This document shows, in pieces, positions 1 to 8,644 of a stretch of 64,000 bases of DNA (its first letter is position 1; the number at the start of each line of letters is the position of its first letter). The stretch is taken from positions 1 to 64,000 of the forward strand of contig CAWJHV010000002.1 of assembly GCA_963842795.1 (NCBI GenBank). The letters are read 5' to 3'. The DNA is from WHSW01 sp963842795 (GTDB lineage: Bacteria; Actinomycetota; Thermoleophilia; Solirubrobacterales; 70-9). Below the pieces are notes generated by a model. That model did no database searches. It was not told where the DNA came from and saw nothing but the letters and a program-made list of their open reading frames with translations. The position numbers and the translations under genes are program-made.

Positions 1-673
1 ATCCGGCCGACGTCGACGTTTGCCCACGCGTCCAGAAACAGGCGCATGACCTTTGCCTCGGCGCCTTGAGTCGCAGGCGCATGCATGCGCGCGAGCGTCC
101 CCTCGTCTCGTTCCCGCGCAAGCCGGTCGTGCCCGCGCTGCAGGGCGCTGTTGACGGCGGCGACGCTGTCGTCGAGCAGCTCAGCGACATCTTGGCTGGC
201 CAGTCGAGGGCATCGCGCAGGACGACCACGGCCCGCTGCTTGGCCGGCAGCAGTTGCATCGCGGCCACGAACGCAAGTCCAATGTCCTCTTGGGCGATCG
301 CATGATCGGCTGGGCTGGAGTCCGGCGCTTCCAGCTCGTCGAGGAGCCGATCGGGATAGGGCTCAAGGTGGCTGTCCGCCTGCATTCCAGCGTCGCGTTG
401 CCGGAGCTCGATCATTCGCAGTGAGACGTTGGTCGCGATGCGGTGAAGCCAGGCGATCAGCGGCGCGCGCGGCTCGAACTCCCCCAGCCCGCGCCACGCC
501 TGCAGCATCGTCTCCTGCAGCGCGTCATCAGCGTCATGGAGCGAGCCAAGCAGCCGGTAGCAGTGAACGTGAAGTGCCCGCCGATGCGGGGCGGTAAGCG
601 CGACGAACGCCTGCTCGTCGCCGCCGTGCGCGGCGTCGAGCAGTGCGCGCTCATCGCGACGGTCTTCCGCCAC
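1..673 (-). pseudogene. ECF RNA polymerase sigma factor (SigX5/SigJ-like), frameshifted, 3' end outside window
   Basis: Read leftwards from a GTG at 673, the translation has a sigma-70 region 2 (CYRLLGSLHDADDALQET, then LIAWLHRIATNVSLRMIE). This fits the large ECF sigma factors that carry a SnoaL-like C-terminal domain. Region 4 (DVAELLDDSVAAVNSALQRG) lies in another frame: one base appears to be missing at about 192-193, where the codons for WPA are followed by only two bases before DVAELL. Downstream coding (LARERDEGTLARMHAPATQG) is well preserved up to the window edge. The 44-bp gap to the upstream cupin gene suggests one transcript. The lesion could be a real inactivation or a consensus error; the good codon pattern on both sides leaves both open. 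Confidence 0.7.
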
Positions 674-717
674 GGTCGCGACCCTAGTCAGACCGGCAGC
701 GGGCCGCCGAGCTCGGT

Positions 718-1086
718 TCAGGCCGAGGGTGAGAATGCGGCCTGCGGAACTCCGCCGAGCGCGATGAACCGAATGCCCTCGTCGCCGGGGAGGATCTGGC
801 GCCGCTGATCCGGTCCGACGCGGGCCATCACCCCGGGCCGCAGATCGAAACGCTCCCCATCGGCCTCGAGGACGGCGGAGCCCGCGATCGGGATGTAGAC
901 CTCCTCCTGGCCGGCATCGCCGGTCGATGCATCGTGATTGTGGTTCGGATAACCGCCCCAGTTGGGCGGCAGGGTCATCACCTGCATGCCCCAGGCGCTG
1001 ACCCCGAGTTCTGCTCGAGCCCGTCGGGCGATCCCGTCGTAGATCGTCTCCATCTCATCGATCTCGACCACCGAAACGTCTGTCAT
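718..1086 (-). CDS. Cupin domain protein
   Basis: This 122-residue single-domain cupin has the two short conserved motifs of the fold: a His-rich first motif (GGYPNHNHDAS) followed by EEVYIPIAG, and a second region around GERFDLRPGVMARVGP. These would bind a metal, but the substrate cannot be read from sequence. The ATG start is supported by AGGAG six bases upstream on the minus strand. The gene precedes the ECF sigma gene on the same strand with a 44-bp gap, so the two are probably co-transcribed. Cupins next to ECF sigma factors sometimes act as sensors or anti-sigma partners; that role is inference here. Confidence 0.8.
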   Translation of the reverse strand: MTDVSVVEIDEMETIYDGIARRARAELGVSAWGMQVMTLPPNWGGYPNHNHDASTGDAGQEEVYIPIAGSAVLEADGERFDLRPGVMARVGPDQRRQILPGDEGIRFIALGGVPQAAFSPSA

Positions 1087-1510
1087 CTGTTGCTCCTGTG
1101 CTCATGGGCCCACCTGGCCCTTCACTGAACTCAATCCGCGCCGAAGTGAAAACTCATCGGTGGCGTCTGGTGCCCCCCAGGAACCAGCACGTCAACATCG
1201 GTACCACGAAGCGTCCCGCTACCCGAAGCCCAGGAGTGTCATCGACGCTCAGTAGACGCGATCGTCAGCGAAGTCCGGCACGCCCGCATGCATTTCGCCG
1301 CGCACAGCGATGTCCGCCTGGCTGCTGATGAGCTCCGCGCCGCAAGGCCGTGATGAGCCGCAAGACCGTCCGCGCCTCGAGCTTCGGCATCGACACCGCG
1401 TAACACCCCGGGGTCCAGGGAAACTCAGAAGGCATGGGCGCGAAATACCGGTTCCGCCGGGCGCGGTCGGCCTTAATCACCGCGAAACCTGTGCGTGAGA
1501 CGCTGGGAGC
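1087..1510. other. Intergenic region between divergent cupin and response-regulator genes
   Basis: About 420 bp without a convincing gene. It must carry the promoters for the leftward cupin/sigma unit and the rightward two-component system. A minus-strand open frame at 1265-1531 has no recognisable domain, and a short minus-strand frame ending near 1256 reads like the end of a protein (HAGVPDFADDRVY) but has no identifiable beginning. I see no clear hairpin or repeat. Confidence 0.5.
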
Positions 1511-2221
1511 ATGAGCTCCGGCGCCCCACACGTGCTGGTCGTCGATGACGACCCAGTGGTCCGCGACGTGTTGCTTCGTTACCTCGCGCGCGACGGGTTC
1601 ACGGCCGAGGCGGCCGAGGATGGGGAGAAGGCGCTGGAGGCGTTCGCCGCCCGGCGACCGGATCTGGTGGTGCTCGACCTGATGCTGCCGCGAATCGACG
1701 GGCTGGAGGTGTTTCGCCGGATGCGCGAGGCCGACCCGGCGAGCGCGGTGCTGATGCTGACCGCCCGCGGGCGCGAAACCGAGCGGGTTATCGGACTCGA
1801 CTCGGGGGCTGACGACTACGTCGCGAAGCCGTTCTCGCCGCGCGAGATCGTCGCCCGGGTGAAGGCGATCCTGCGCCGGCTCGGCGAGACCGGAGCCTCA
1901 CCTGCCGACGCCGAGGGCGCGCAGCCACTCGCCTTCGACCGACTCGAGATCGACCCCGCGGCGCGCGAGGCCCGGATCGACGCCCGTCCGGTGGAACTGA
2001 CGCCGAAGGAGTTCGACCTCCTCTACTTCCTCGCCGGCCACCCGCGAATCGCCTTCACCCGAGCCGAGCTCCTCGACCGGCTCTGGGATGTCGCCTACGA
2101 CGGCGACCCGTCGACGGTGACCGTGCACGTTCGCCGCCTGCGCGAGAAGATCGAGCCCGACCCCTCCTCCCCACGCCGCCTGGTCACTGTCTGGGGCGCG
2201 GGCTACAGGTTCGAGCCGTGA
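1511..2221 (+). CDS. OmpR/PhoB-family response regulator
   Basis: 236 residues. The receiver domain (about 7-120) has the acidic pair DDD at 12-14, the phospho-acceptor Asp56 in VVLDLMLP, and Lys106 in AKPFSPRE. A C-terminal winged-helix DNA-binding domain follows (about 135-235; LTPKEFDLLYFLAGHP, DPSTVTVHVRRLREKIEPD, GAGYRFEP). It would be phosphorylated by the histidine kinase encoded next, whose GTG start overlaps its stop by 4 bp, indicating translational coupling. The signal sensed and the target genes are not apparent. Confidence 0.95.
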   Translation: MSSGAPHVLVVDDDPVVRDVLLRYLARDGFTAEAAEDGEKALEAFAARRPDLVVLDLMLPRIDGLEVFRRMREADPASAVLMLTARGRETERVIGLDSGADDYVAKPFSPREIVARVKAILRRLGETGASPADAEGAQPLAFDRLEIDPAAREARIDARPVELTPKEFDLLYFLAGHPRIAFTRAELLDRLWDVAYDGDPSTVTVHVRRLREKIEPDPSSPRRLVTVWGAGYRFEP

Positions 2222-3435
2222 ACCGGCCGGGGTGGCTCGGTCCGGCCGCGATCACGGCCGCGTGTGCGATTTCCGCGGCGCTGCTGACGCTCGCTGCCGG
2301 CGCCCTGATCCTCGGGTCCGCGGACGCCGAGCACCTGATCGCGCCCCTCGGCGTTTCGATCGCAATCACCGTCGCCGCGATCGCGATCGCGGCCCGATGG
2401 CTGTCGGGGACGACGCTGCGGTTGCGGTTCATCGGCATCGGTGTCTTCGCCACGCTGATCGGGCTCGCCAACCTCGCCGTGCTCGCCTCGCTGATGGTGG
2501 TCAGCGACAAGGACGCCGAACTCGTCGGCGTGCTGCTGATCTACTCGACCGGGGTTGCGATCGGCGCCGGGCTCGCCGCCGGCCGCGCCTCGGCCACGGC
2601 GATCGAGCGGATCGCCGAGGCGGCGCGGCGGATGTCGGCAGGCGACCTCGAGGCCCGCGCCGGCGAGACCGGCGGCGGCCGCGAGCTCGAGCGGCTGGCC
2701 GCGGCGCTGGACGAGATGGCGGCCAGGCTCGAGGCTGCCCAGCGGCGCGAGCGCTCGATCGAGGCGCAGCGCCAGGACCTGATCGTCGCCGTCTCCCACG
2801 ATCTGCGCACGCCGCTCGCCGACCTGCGGGCGATGGCGGAGGCGATCGAGGATCGCGTGGTCAGCGATCCCGCCACCGTGCACGCCTACGCCGCGCGGAT
2901 GAGCGGCTCGGTCGACTCGCTCTCGAGGTTGGTCGACGACCTGTTCGAGTTCGTGCAGCTCGAGGCCGGTGCGATCGAGGCCGAGACCGAGCGGGCCCGG
3001 GTCGACGAAGTGGTCGGCTGGGCGGTCGAGGCGTGCGACGGGCAGGCGACCCTAAAGGGCCTGCGGCTGAGCACCGAGCTCGGCGAGGTCGGGGCGGCGT
3101 CGTGCTCGCCGCGGCTGACGCGCGTGCTGCAGAACCTGCTCGCCAACGCGATCCGCCACACCCCCAGCGACGGGACGATCCGGGTCAGCGCCTGCCGCCA
3201 GGGCACCGCGATCGAGCTCGCGGTCGAGGACTCCGGCGACGGCATCGACGCGGACGCGGTCGAGCGCGTCTTCGAGCCCTTCTGGCGCGGCGACACGGCC
3301 CGCGCCGGCGAGGGTTCGGGGCTCGGGCTGGCGCTGGCGAAGCGGATCGTGGAATCGCTCGACGGCGAGATCGCGGTCGAGTCGCGCCCCGCGGCCGGCT
3401 CGCGGTTTGCGGTCCGTCTGCCCCGCCCCGGCTGA
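2218..3435 (+). CDS. Membrane sensor histidine kinase with HAMP domain
   Basis: 405 residues starting at a GTG that overlaps the response-regulator stop. Four hydrophobic segments lie in about 10-33, 43-60, 72-95 and 104-121, with almost no extracytoplasmic loop, so it probably senses within or near the membrane. A HAMP linker (about 115-180) precedes the dimerisation/phospho-acceptor helix with His194 in AVSHDLRTPLADL. The ATPase domain shows an N box (LLANAIRHTP), a G1 box (VEDSGDGIDADAV) and a G2 region (GEGSGLGLALAKRIVESL). It pairs with the preceding OmpR-type regulator. Confidence 0.95.
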   Translation: MNRPGWLGPAAITAACAISAALLTLAAGALILGSADAEHLIAPLGVSIAITVAAIAIAARWLSGTTLRLRFIGIGVFATLIGLANLAVLASLMVVSDKDAELVGVLLIYSTGVAIGAGLAAGRASATAIERIAEAARRMSAGDLEARAGETGGGRELERLAAALDEMAARLEAAQRRERSIEAQRQDLIVAVSHDLRTPLADLRAMAEAIEDRVVSDPATVHAYAARMSGSVDSLSRLVDDLFEFVQLEAGAIEAETERARVDEVVGWAVEACDGQATLKGLRLSTELGEVGAASCSPRLTRVLQNLLANAIRHTPSDGTIRVSACRQGTAIELAVEDSGDGIDADAVERVFEPFWRGDTARAGEGSGLGLALAKRIVESLDGEIAVESRPAAGSRFAVRLPRPG

Positions 3436-3483
3436 GAGGCGCCCGTAAGGGTTGGGAAATGTCGGCCGCATACGGTCCGGGCC

Positions 3484-4590
3484 GTGTACCGAGACCGAGC
3501 CAGCCGGCTGGCGGGCCTTCACCCCGCGACCCGCGCGGTGCTCGCCGGAAGGCCCCGGCGGCCCGGTGATGCGCTGAACCAGGCGCCGGTGTTCGCGTCG
3601 GCCTTCGCCTCCGGTGAGGGCCCCGGCTACGCCCGGCAGTCGAACCCGACCTGGGAGGCGTTCGAGGCGGCACTGGGGGCGCTCGAGGGCGGCGCCGCGG
3701 TGACCTTCGCCTCCGGGATGGCGGCCGCCAACGCGGTGTTGGACGCGCTCCCCGCCGACTCGCGGGTGATCGTCGCCAGGTCAGCCTATCTCGAGGTTCG
3801 CCGCCTGCTCGCCCGCAGCCCGCTCGAGGTGAGCGAGGTCGACCCGCTCGACACCAAGGCGACCCTCGCGGCGCTCGAGCACGCCGACGTCCTCTGGCTC
3901 GACGCGATCACCAACCCCAACCTCGAGGTCCCGGAGCTCGATCTGCTGCTGGCGGCGGCGCGCCGCGCCGGGGTCCTCAGCGTCGTCGATTCCACCCTGG
4001 CAACCCCCGTGCTGCTGCGCCCGCTCGAGCTCGGCGCCGACCTCGTCCTCCACAGCGCGACCAAGTACATCGGCGGCCACTCGGACCTGATGCTCGGCGC
4101 CGCGGTCGCCCGCGACCCCCGGCTGTCCGCCCGCCTGCGCGAGACGCGGACGGCGACCGGCGCGGTGCCGGGGACGATGGAGGCGTGGCTTGGGCTCCGC
4201 GGTATGCGCACCCTGCCGCTGCGGGTCGAGCGCGGGGTCGAGACCGCGGCACTGCTCGCGGGCCGGCTCCAGGTGCATCCGAGGGTCGGATTGGTTCGCT
4301 ATCCGGGGCTCGAGGGCGACCCGGCCCACAGCACGGCGGCGCGGCTGCTGGACGGATTCGGAGCCCTGGTCTCGTTCGAGGTCGGCCGCGCCGAGCGCGC
4401 CGACGCGATCTGCCGCGCGGTCGAGGTGATCGTCCACGCCAGCAGCCTCGGCGGCGTCGAGACGCTGATCGAGCGCCAGGCCGCCTGGCACGCCGACCCG
4501 AGCGTGCCCGGCGGGCTGTTGCGACTCAGCGTCGGCTGCGAGGACCCGGAGGATCTGTGGCGAGACCTCGAGCGCGCCCTCGCCGCCTGA
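3484..4590 (+). CDS. Cys/Met metabolism PLP-dependent enzyme (cystathionine gamma-synthase/lyase family)
   Basis: 368 residues from a GTG start. It is a fold-type I PLP enzyme of the Cys/Met metabolism family: GYARQSNPTWEAFEAALGAL, ASGMAA for the phosphate site, ITNPNLEVPE, and the PLP-binding Lys194 in HSATKYIGGHSD. The C-terminal domain keeps the family pattern near the end (SLGGVETLIERQA). Which transsulfuration reaction it performs (gamma-synthase, gamma-lyase, methionine gamma-lyase) cannot be decided. It starts 48 bp after the kinase gene, and its 3' end overlaps the convergent membrane-protein gene by 65 bp. Confidence 0.9.
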   Translation: MYRDRASRLAGLHPATRAVLAGRPRRPGDALNQAPVFASAFASGEGPGYARQSNPTWEAFEAALGALEGGAAVTFASGMAAANAVLDALPADSRVIVARSAYLEVRRLLARSPLEVSEVDPLDTKATLAALEHADVLWLDAITNPNLEVPELDLLLAAARRAGVLSVVDSTLATPVLLRPLELGADLVLHSATKYIGGHSDLMLGAAVARDPRLSARLRETRTATGAVPGTMEAWLGLRGMRTLPLRVERGVETAALLAGRLQVHPRVGLVRYPGLEGDPAHSTAARLLDGFGALVSFEVGRAERADAICRAVEVIVHASSLGGVETLIERQAAWHADPSVPGGLLRLSVGCEDPEDLWRDLERALAA

Positions 4591-5014
4591 CGGCGTAGGT
4601 GATCCCCGAGATCGCGAACAGCGCCGCGGTCAGCAGCAGCCAGCGCTCCAGGTACGCCGGCCGGGCGTGGCCCGTGTCGGCCAGGTAGAGCCCGTTGCTG
4701 AGCCCGAGGATGAGCGGGAACCAGACGATCAGCGCGAGTCCCGACAGCAGCGCCGGGATCCGCAGGTAGTTGATCGCCGCCCGGCCGATGCCGGCGACGC
4801 CACCGGCTCGCCCGGCGATCGCGTCGAGCAGCGAGTAGATCGGAAACGCGATCAGGTCGTGGGCGATGATCGCCCCGGCGAAGAAGATCGCGAAGCTCAC
4901 CGCTCCGGAGCGCTGCGCGATCTCGATCAGCGCGTAGGCGACGATCGCGAAGCTGATCACGACCGCGATCAGGTGCAGTGGCCCGTCGCCGTAGCGCCGG
5001 CGCGGCCCAGCCAC
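4526..5014 (-). CDS. Small polytopic membrane protein of unknown function
   Basis: 162 residues with four predicted membrane helices (about 13-31, 36-60, 86-108, 124-142) and a basic C-terminal tail. The GTG start is supported by GGAGG six bases upstream, and it begins one base after the molybdoenzyme stop, so it is the last gene of that leftward operon. Its 3' end overlaps the convergent PLP-enzyme gene by 65 bp. No domain is recognised; it may be a membrane partner of the oxidoreductase. Confidence 0.8.
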   Translation of the reverse strand: MAGPRRRYGDGPLHLIAVVISFAIVAYALIEIAQRSGAVSFAIFFAGAIIAHDLIAFPIYSLLDAIAGRAGGVAGIGRAAINYLRIPALLSGLALIVWFPLILGLSNGLYLADTGHARPAYLERWLLLTAALFAISGITYAVRRRGRARGLATDPPGPRSRR

Positions 5015-5015
5015 C

Positions 5016-6293
5016 TCAGACCTCCGCGTAGCTGATCGAGGCTACCCACTTGGTGCAGTGGACCCCCGGGGCCGCGGGCACTATCACCCTCGCCGGAAAG
5101 CCGTGATCGAGCGAGAGGTCGACCCCGTTTACGCGCAGCGCCAGCAGCGAGGCCGGGTTAGCGACCTGACCGTCGCTGAACGTCGCCCGGCGAAACGAGC
5201 CCGCCCGCTGCAGCGACTCCACCGTCGCCTCTGCCTCCCCCTCGATCCCGGCCAGCCGGGCGAGCTCGCGCAGCGGCACGCCGGTCCAGCTCTGGGTCGT
5301 CGACCATCCCTCGACGCATGCGATCGGCAGCGATTCGGTGCGCTGCTCCAGCGCCAGCAGCTCGTCGCGAGAGAGCTCGACCCGGCGCGCCCCGTCAAGG
5401 ATCAGGCGCCACTCGGGCCCGGTCATCGCCCGATCGACACCGACCGTGGCCGCGGTCTTGTTGACCTGAAAGCCGTTTGGCCCGTCGCCCGAGCCGCCGC
5501 GCGGGGCGAGGAAGGCCAGGCTGCGAAACGGCCCGCCGATCGACTGGCCGGCGGCGATCGCACCGAGCCCGAGCGAGCCGGCGCCGACGGTGGCGATCAG
5601 CCCGCGGCGGGTGATCGTCGGCGCCGCCGGAGCGAGCGGGGCGGTGGTCTCCTCGCGCGCCGGCTCGGGCTCGGTGTGGGTGAGGTCCTCGCGCAGCGGC
5701 CCCAGCACGCCGCGCTCGCGAAAGGCGCGCCGGGCGACAGGCAGCTTGGCGACCAGGTGCAGGCCGAGCGCGGCGAGGAAGACGAATGCGCCGTAGTAGT
5801 GGGCGGGAACGAAGGAGAAGTTCCAGGGGTAGTAGACCTGGATGTTGAGGATCCCGGTGAAGAACACGAACAGGCTGCCGCCGACCAGCAGCGCCAGCGA
5901 GATCCGGTCGAGCGCGTGGGCGACGCTGCGCACGGGCGGCCACTCGAACAGCTTCGGCATCGCCGACCACAGCTTCGCCAGCAGGATCGGGATCGCCGCC
6001 ACCCCGCTGACCACGTGCAGGCCCTGGGTGAAGGCGTAGAGCCAGCTTGGCGAGCTCGGCCAGTCGAACGGCAGCAGGTAGAAGTGCAGGCCTCCCGGCC
6101 CGGCGACCGAGTTGTCGCCGAGGTCGGGGAAGTACGCGAGATGCGAGAGGAACCCGGTCAGGGCGCAGATCGCGATCAGCGGCAGCAGCGCCGCACCGAG
6201 GAACGAGGTCAGCCACGGCCCGCGCAGGGGGCTGCGCCAGAACTCGCGCCGAAACGGCCCCGGCGGCGGATCGCCGAACGACGGCGGCCTCAT
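5016..6293 (-). CDS. Membrane-anchored molybdopterin-dependent oxidoreductase (cytochrome b561-like domain + SUOX fold)
   Basis: 425 residues. The N-terminal half is a di-haem cytochrome b-like membrane domain (helices from about 28 to 185) with candidate haem histidines His51, His93, His165 and His179. The C-terminal part (about 280-425) is the oxidoreductase molybdopterin-binding domain of sulfite-oxidase type, with the cofactor Cys326 in LPIACVEGWSTTQSW and a conserved end (GVHCTKWV). Between them is a twin-arginine-like segment (TITRRGLIATVGAGS), suggesting the catalytic part faces outwards. It would pass electrons between a substrate and the quinone pool; the substrate is unknown. The start at 6293 gives an ATGA overlap with the upstream propeller gene; longer frames upstream have no support. 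Confidence 0.9.
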   Translation of the reverse strand: MRPPSFGDPPPGPFRREFWRSPLRGPWLTSFLGAALLPLIAICALTGFLSHLAYFPDLGDNSVAGPGGLHFYLLPFDWPSSPSWLYAFTQGLHVVSGVAAIPILLAKLWSAMPKLFEWPPVRSVAHALDRISLALLVGGSLFVFFTGILNIQVYYPWNFSFVPAHYYGAFVFLAALGLHLVAKLPVARRAFRERGVLGPLREDLTHTEPEPAREETTAPLAPAAPTITRRGLIATVGAGSLGLGAIAAGQSIGGPFRSLAFLAPRGGSGDGPNGFQVNKTAATVGVDRAMTGPEWRLILDGARRVELSRDELLALEQRTESLPIACVEGWSTTQSWTGVPLRELARLAGIEGEAEATVESLQRAGSFRRATFSDGQVANPASLLALRVNGVDLSLDHGFPARVIVPAAPGVHCTKWVASISYAEV

Positions 6294-7285
6294 CGGCCCG
6301 CGCCCTCGATCAGCTGCAGGCGGCCGGCCGCGCGCCCGGCGATCGCCGCGGTGCCGTCGCGGGGATCGACGGCGACGCTGTTCGGCTGTTGCAGGGTCGG
6401 ATAGCGGCCCAGCTCTCGCGGGCGAGCGCCGGAGAGGTCGTACTCGACCGCCTCGTTGCACGCCGTCAGCGTCACCCAGAGGCGGTCGCGCTCGGCATCG
6501 ACGGCGATCCCGTAGGGAGCGCCCGCCACCGGGGTGGTGGTGAGGAGCGCCGGCGCGCCGTCGATGGCGAAGCCGAGTACGGCCTCGCCGTCGGTATCGG
6601 CGACCCAGGCGCGATCCCCGGCGGCGACGACGTGGGTCGGCCCGTCGCCCGCACCCGCGCTGCCCAGCGGCTCGAGCGTGCGGGCGTCGTAGATCTCGAG
6701 CACCCGCTCGGCGACCGCGACCACGGCGACCCGGCCCGCCGCGGCCGCGACCCCGCCGGGCTGCGCGGCGGCCGGCAGGGTCGCGGCCTCCTCGCCGCCC
6801 TCGACCACGGAGACCGTGTCGGCGAACTCGTTGCCGACGAAGATCCGCCCGGCGGCGGGCGCCGCGTCGTGGGGGTGGTCGCCGACCGCGATCGTTCGCC
6901 GGCGACCGCTCGCGAACCCGACCTCGATCAGCTCGTCGCTCTGCTCAACCGGGACCAGCGCCGATCGCCCGTCCGCGCCCAGTCCGAGATGGCGGGCGGT
7001 CGCCGGCAGCGGCACCCGCTCGAGCACCCGTCGGCGGTCGAGATCGACCAGCGTCAGCCGCGACGGATCCCGCGTCACCACCGCCGCCAGCCCGTCCCAC
7101 GCGCCGACCACCAGACCCTCTGGCTCGGAGCCAACCCTGAACGTCTCGCCGGCGGGGCGCTCGACGAGCGGCGGCGAGACCGCCGGCTCCGCCGCCGGCG
7201 CGAACTCCTCGCCGTCGTCGCAGCCGCCGACCGGCCCGGCCAGCAGCGATCCGCAGGCGAGCACGATCAGACCGCGGTCGCCCAT
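6290..7285 (-). CDS. YncE-like beta-propeller lipoprotein
   Basis: 331 residues. An N-terminal signal sequence ends in a lipobox-like AGPVGGC, so a lipid-anchored extracytoplasmic protein is likely. The rest consists of blade-like repeats (VGDHPHDAAPAAGRIFVGNE, GAGDGPTHVVAAGDRAWVAD, VAGAPYGIAVDAERDRLWVT), the pattern of YncE/surface-antigen seven-bladed propellers. It overlaps the molybdoenzyme gene by 4 bp downstream, and the upstream glycosyltransferase-like gene by 19 bp. A scaffold or electron-transfer partner role for the membrane molybdoenzyme is inference. Confidence 0.85.
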   Translation of the reverse strand: MGDRGLIVLACGSLLAGPVGGCDDGEEFAPAAEPAVSPPLVERPAGETFRVGSEPEGLVVGAWDGLAAVVTRDPSRLTLVDLDRRRVLERVPLPATARHLGLGADGRSALVPVEQSDELIEVGFASGRRRTIAVGDHPHDAAPAAGRIFVGNEFADTVSVVEGGEEAATLPAAAQPGGVAAAAGRVAVVAVAERVLEIYDARTLEPLGSAGAGDGPTHVVAAGDRAWVADTDGEAVLGFAIDGAPALLTTTPVAGAPYGIAVDAERDRLWVTLTACNEAVEYDLSGARPRELGRYPTLQQPNSVAVDPRDGTAAIAGRAAGRLQLIEGAGR

Positions 7286-7914
7286 CGAAGCGCCCCGACC
7301 GCGGCGGCGAATCGCGACCCCGGACAGAGCGCCCCGACGGCCTCCGCGTCGGCAATCGTGTCGACGTCGCGCAGCGGCTCGACCTCGACCGTGCACAGCC
7401 CGAGGGCGGCAAGCCGCCGCCGCTGCGCCGCGGCCGTGTCGGGCGAGCTCATCGGCACCCCAACGAAGGCCTCGGGGCGCGCCCGGCGCAGGCCGATCGC
7501 CCAGTAGCCACCGTCGTGAGCCGGGCCGAGCACGGCGTCGACCCCGCCGTCGCAGAGCGCCGCCGCCGTCGCCATCAGCAGGTCGACCGAGAGCTGGGGG
7601 GTGTCCATACCGACCAGCAGCGCCGGCCCGGCGGCCGCGTTGAAGGCGCCGGCGAGCCTCGCATCTAGCGCGCCGTCGACCTGTTCGACCACCTCGAACC
7701 CGCGCGGCAGCCACCACCCGGGCCGGCCATCGAGCGCCAGCAGCCGCCGGCGCGCCGGGGTCGCGGCGACGGTCTCGAGCGTGTCGGCGAGCGCCGCCTC
7801 GGCGAGCGCGGCGGCCTCCGCCGGGCGCAGCGGCGGGCAGAGGCGCGTCTTGCATCGCCCCGGCAAGGGCTCCTTGGCGATCACGATCAGGGTCAGGTCG
7901 GCAGCGCCCGTCAT
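7267..7914 (-). CDS. TIGR04282/DUF2064 family glycosyltransferase-like protein
   Basis: 215 residues with the DUF2064 signature: an N-terminal nucleotide-sugar-transferase-like motif (VIAKEPLPGRCKTRLCPPL), LLVGMDTPQLS, and GPAHDGGYWAIGLRRARP, ending with the DVDTIADAEAV motif. The family has a GT-A-like fold and usually sits beside GT2 enzymes. The ATG at 7914 overlaps the upstream GT2 stop as ATGA. The acceptor is unknown; a link to modification of a small metabolite or surface glycan is inference. Confidence 0.88.
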   Translation of the reverse strand: MTGAADLTLIVIAKEPLPGRCKTRLCPPLRPAEAAALAEAALADTLETVAATPARRRLLALDGRPGWWLPRGFEVVEQVDGALDARLAGAFNAAAGPALLVGMDTPQLSVDLLMATAAALCDGGVDAVLGPAHDGGYWAIGLRRARPEAFVGVPMSSPDTAAAQRRRLAALGLCTVEVEPLRDVDTIADAEAVGALCPGSRFAAAVGALRWATAV

Positions 7915-8552
7915 CGCAGCGCCCTCGCCATGTCGCCGACGGCGCGGAGCGTCCCGCGCGCGGTCCCGGTCACCTTCGAGCGCCCGATTCGCGGGCGATA
8001 GGAGACCCGCGCCTCCTCGATCCTCCACCCCGCCCCCGCCGCCCGCAGCACCATCTCCAGCGGCCAGCCGAAGCGCCGGTCGCGAATTCCGAGCGCGAGC
8101 AGCGGCTCGCGGCGCGCGGCGCGCATCGGACCGAGGTCGGAGAGCCGCACGCCGGAGCGGCGCCGCAGTTCGAGCGCCAGCGCGCGGTTGGCGATCCGGG
8201 CGTGGACCGGCCAGGCGCCCGGGTCCGCGGTGCGCGCGCCGAGCATCAGGTCGCACTCGCCGAGGGCCACCGGCGTCGCCACCCGCGGCAGCTCGCCGGG
8301 GTCAAGCGAGCCGTCGCAATCGATGAAACAGACGACCGGCGAGCGCGCCACCTGCAGCCCGGCGGCGCAGGCGGCGCCGAAGCCGCGTCGTGGCTCGTAG
8401 ACGACCGTCGCCCCGAGCGCGGCGGCGAGCGCGCCGGAGCCATCGGTGGAGCCGTTGTCGACGACGATCGGGCGAAACCCGGCGGGCATCGCCGCCAGCA
8501 CCACGGGGATCGCCTTGGCCTCGTCGAGAACGGGAAGGATCACGTCGATCAC
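7911..8552 (-). CDS. Family 2 glycosyltransferase
   Basis: 213 residues with a GT-A catalytic fold: MIDVILPVLDEAKAIP, VVDNGSTDGSG, the metal-binding VCFIDCDGSLDPGE, and a C-terminal half (FGWPLEMVLRAAGAGWRIEE, then VSYRPRIGRSKVTG) typical of DPM1/PglH-type polyprenyl-phosphate glycosyltransferases. No transmembrane segment, so it is probably cytoplasmic or peripheral. Start is GTG. It heads the leftward operon ending at about 4526 and is divergent, with a 92-bp gap, from the membrane-protein gene at 8645. Confidence 0.9.
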   Translation of the reverse strand: MIDVILPVLDEAKAIPVVLAAMPAGFRPIVVDNGSTDGSGALAAALGATVVYEPRRGFGAACAAGLQVARSPVVCFIDCDGSLDPGELPRVATPVALGECDLMLGARTADPGAWPVHARIANRALALELRRRSGVRLSDLGPMRAARREPLLALGIRDRRFGWPLEMVLRAAGAGWRIEEARVSYRPRIGRSKVTGTARGTLRAVGDMARALR

Positions 8553-8644
8553 GTCATCGACGGTGTCACCCCGGCCTTACGAGCCGCTTACGCCGGTGCT
8601 CCGTTGTTTCGCCTTTCGTAATCAGTACGCGCGACCCTCCCGGC

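Noticed and set aside
1265..1531. 88-residue minus-strand frame upstream of the response regulator
   Set aside because: No domain and Arg-rich low-complexity composition; it overlaps the response-regulator start.
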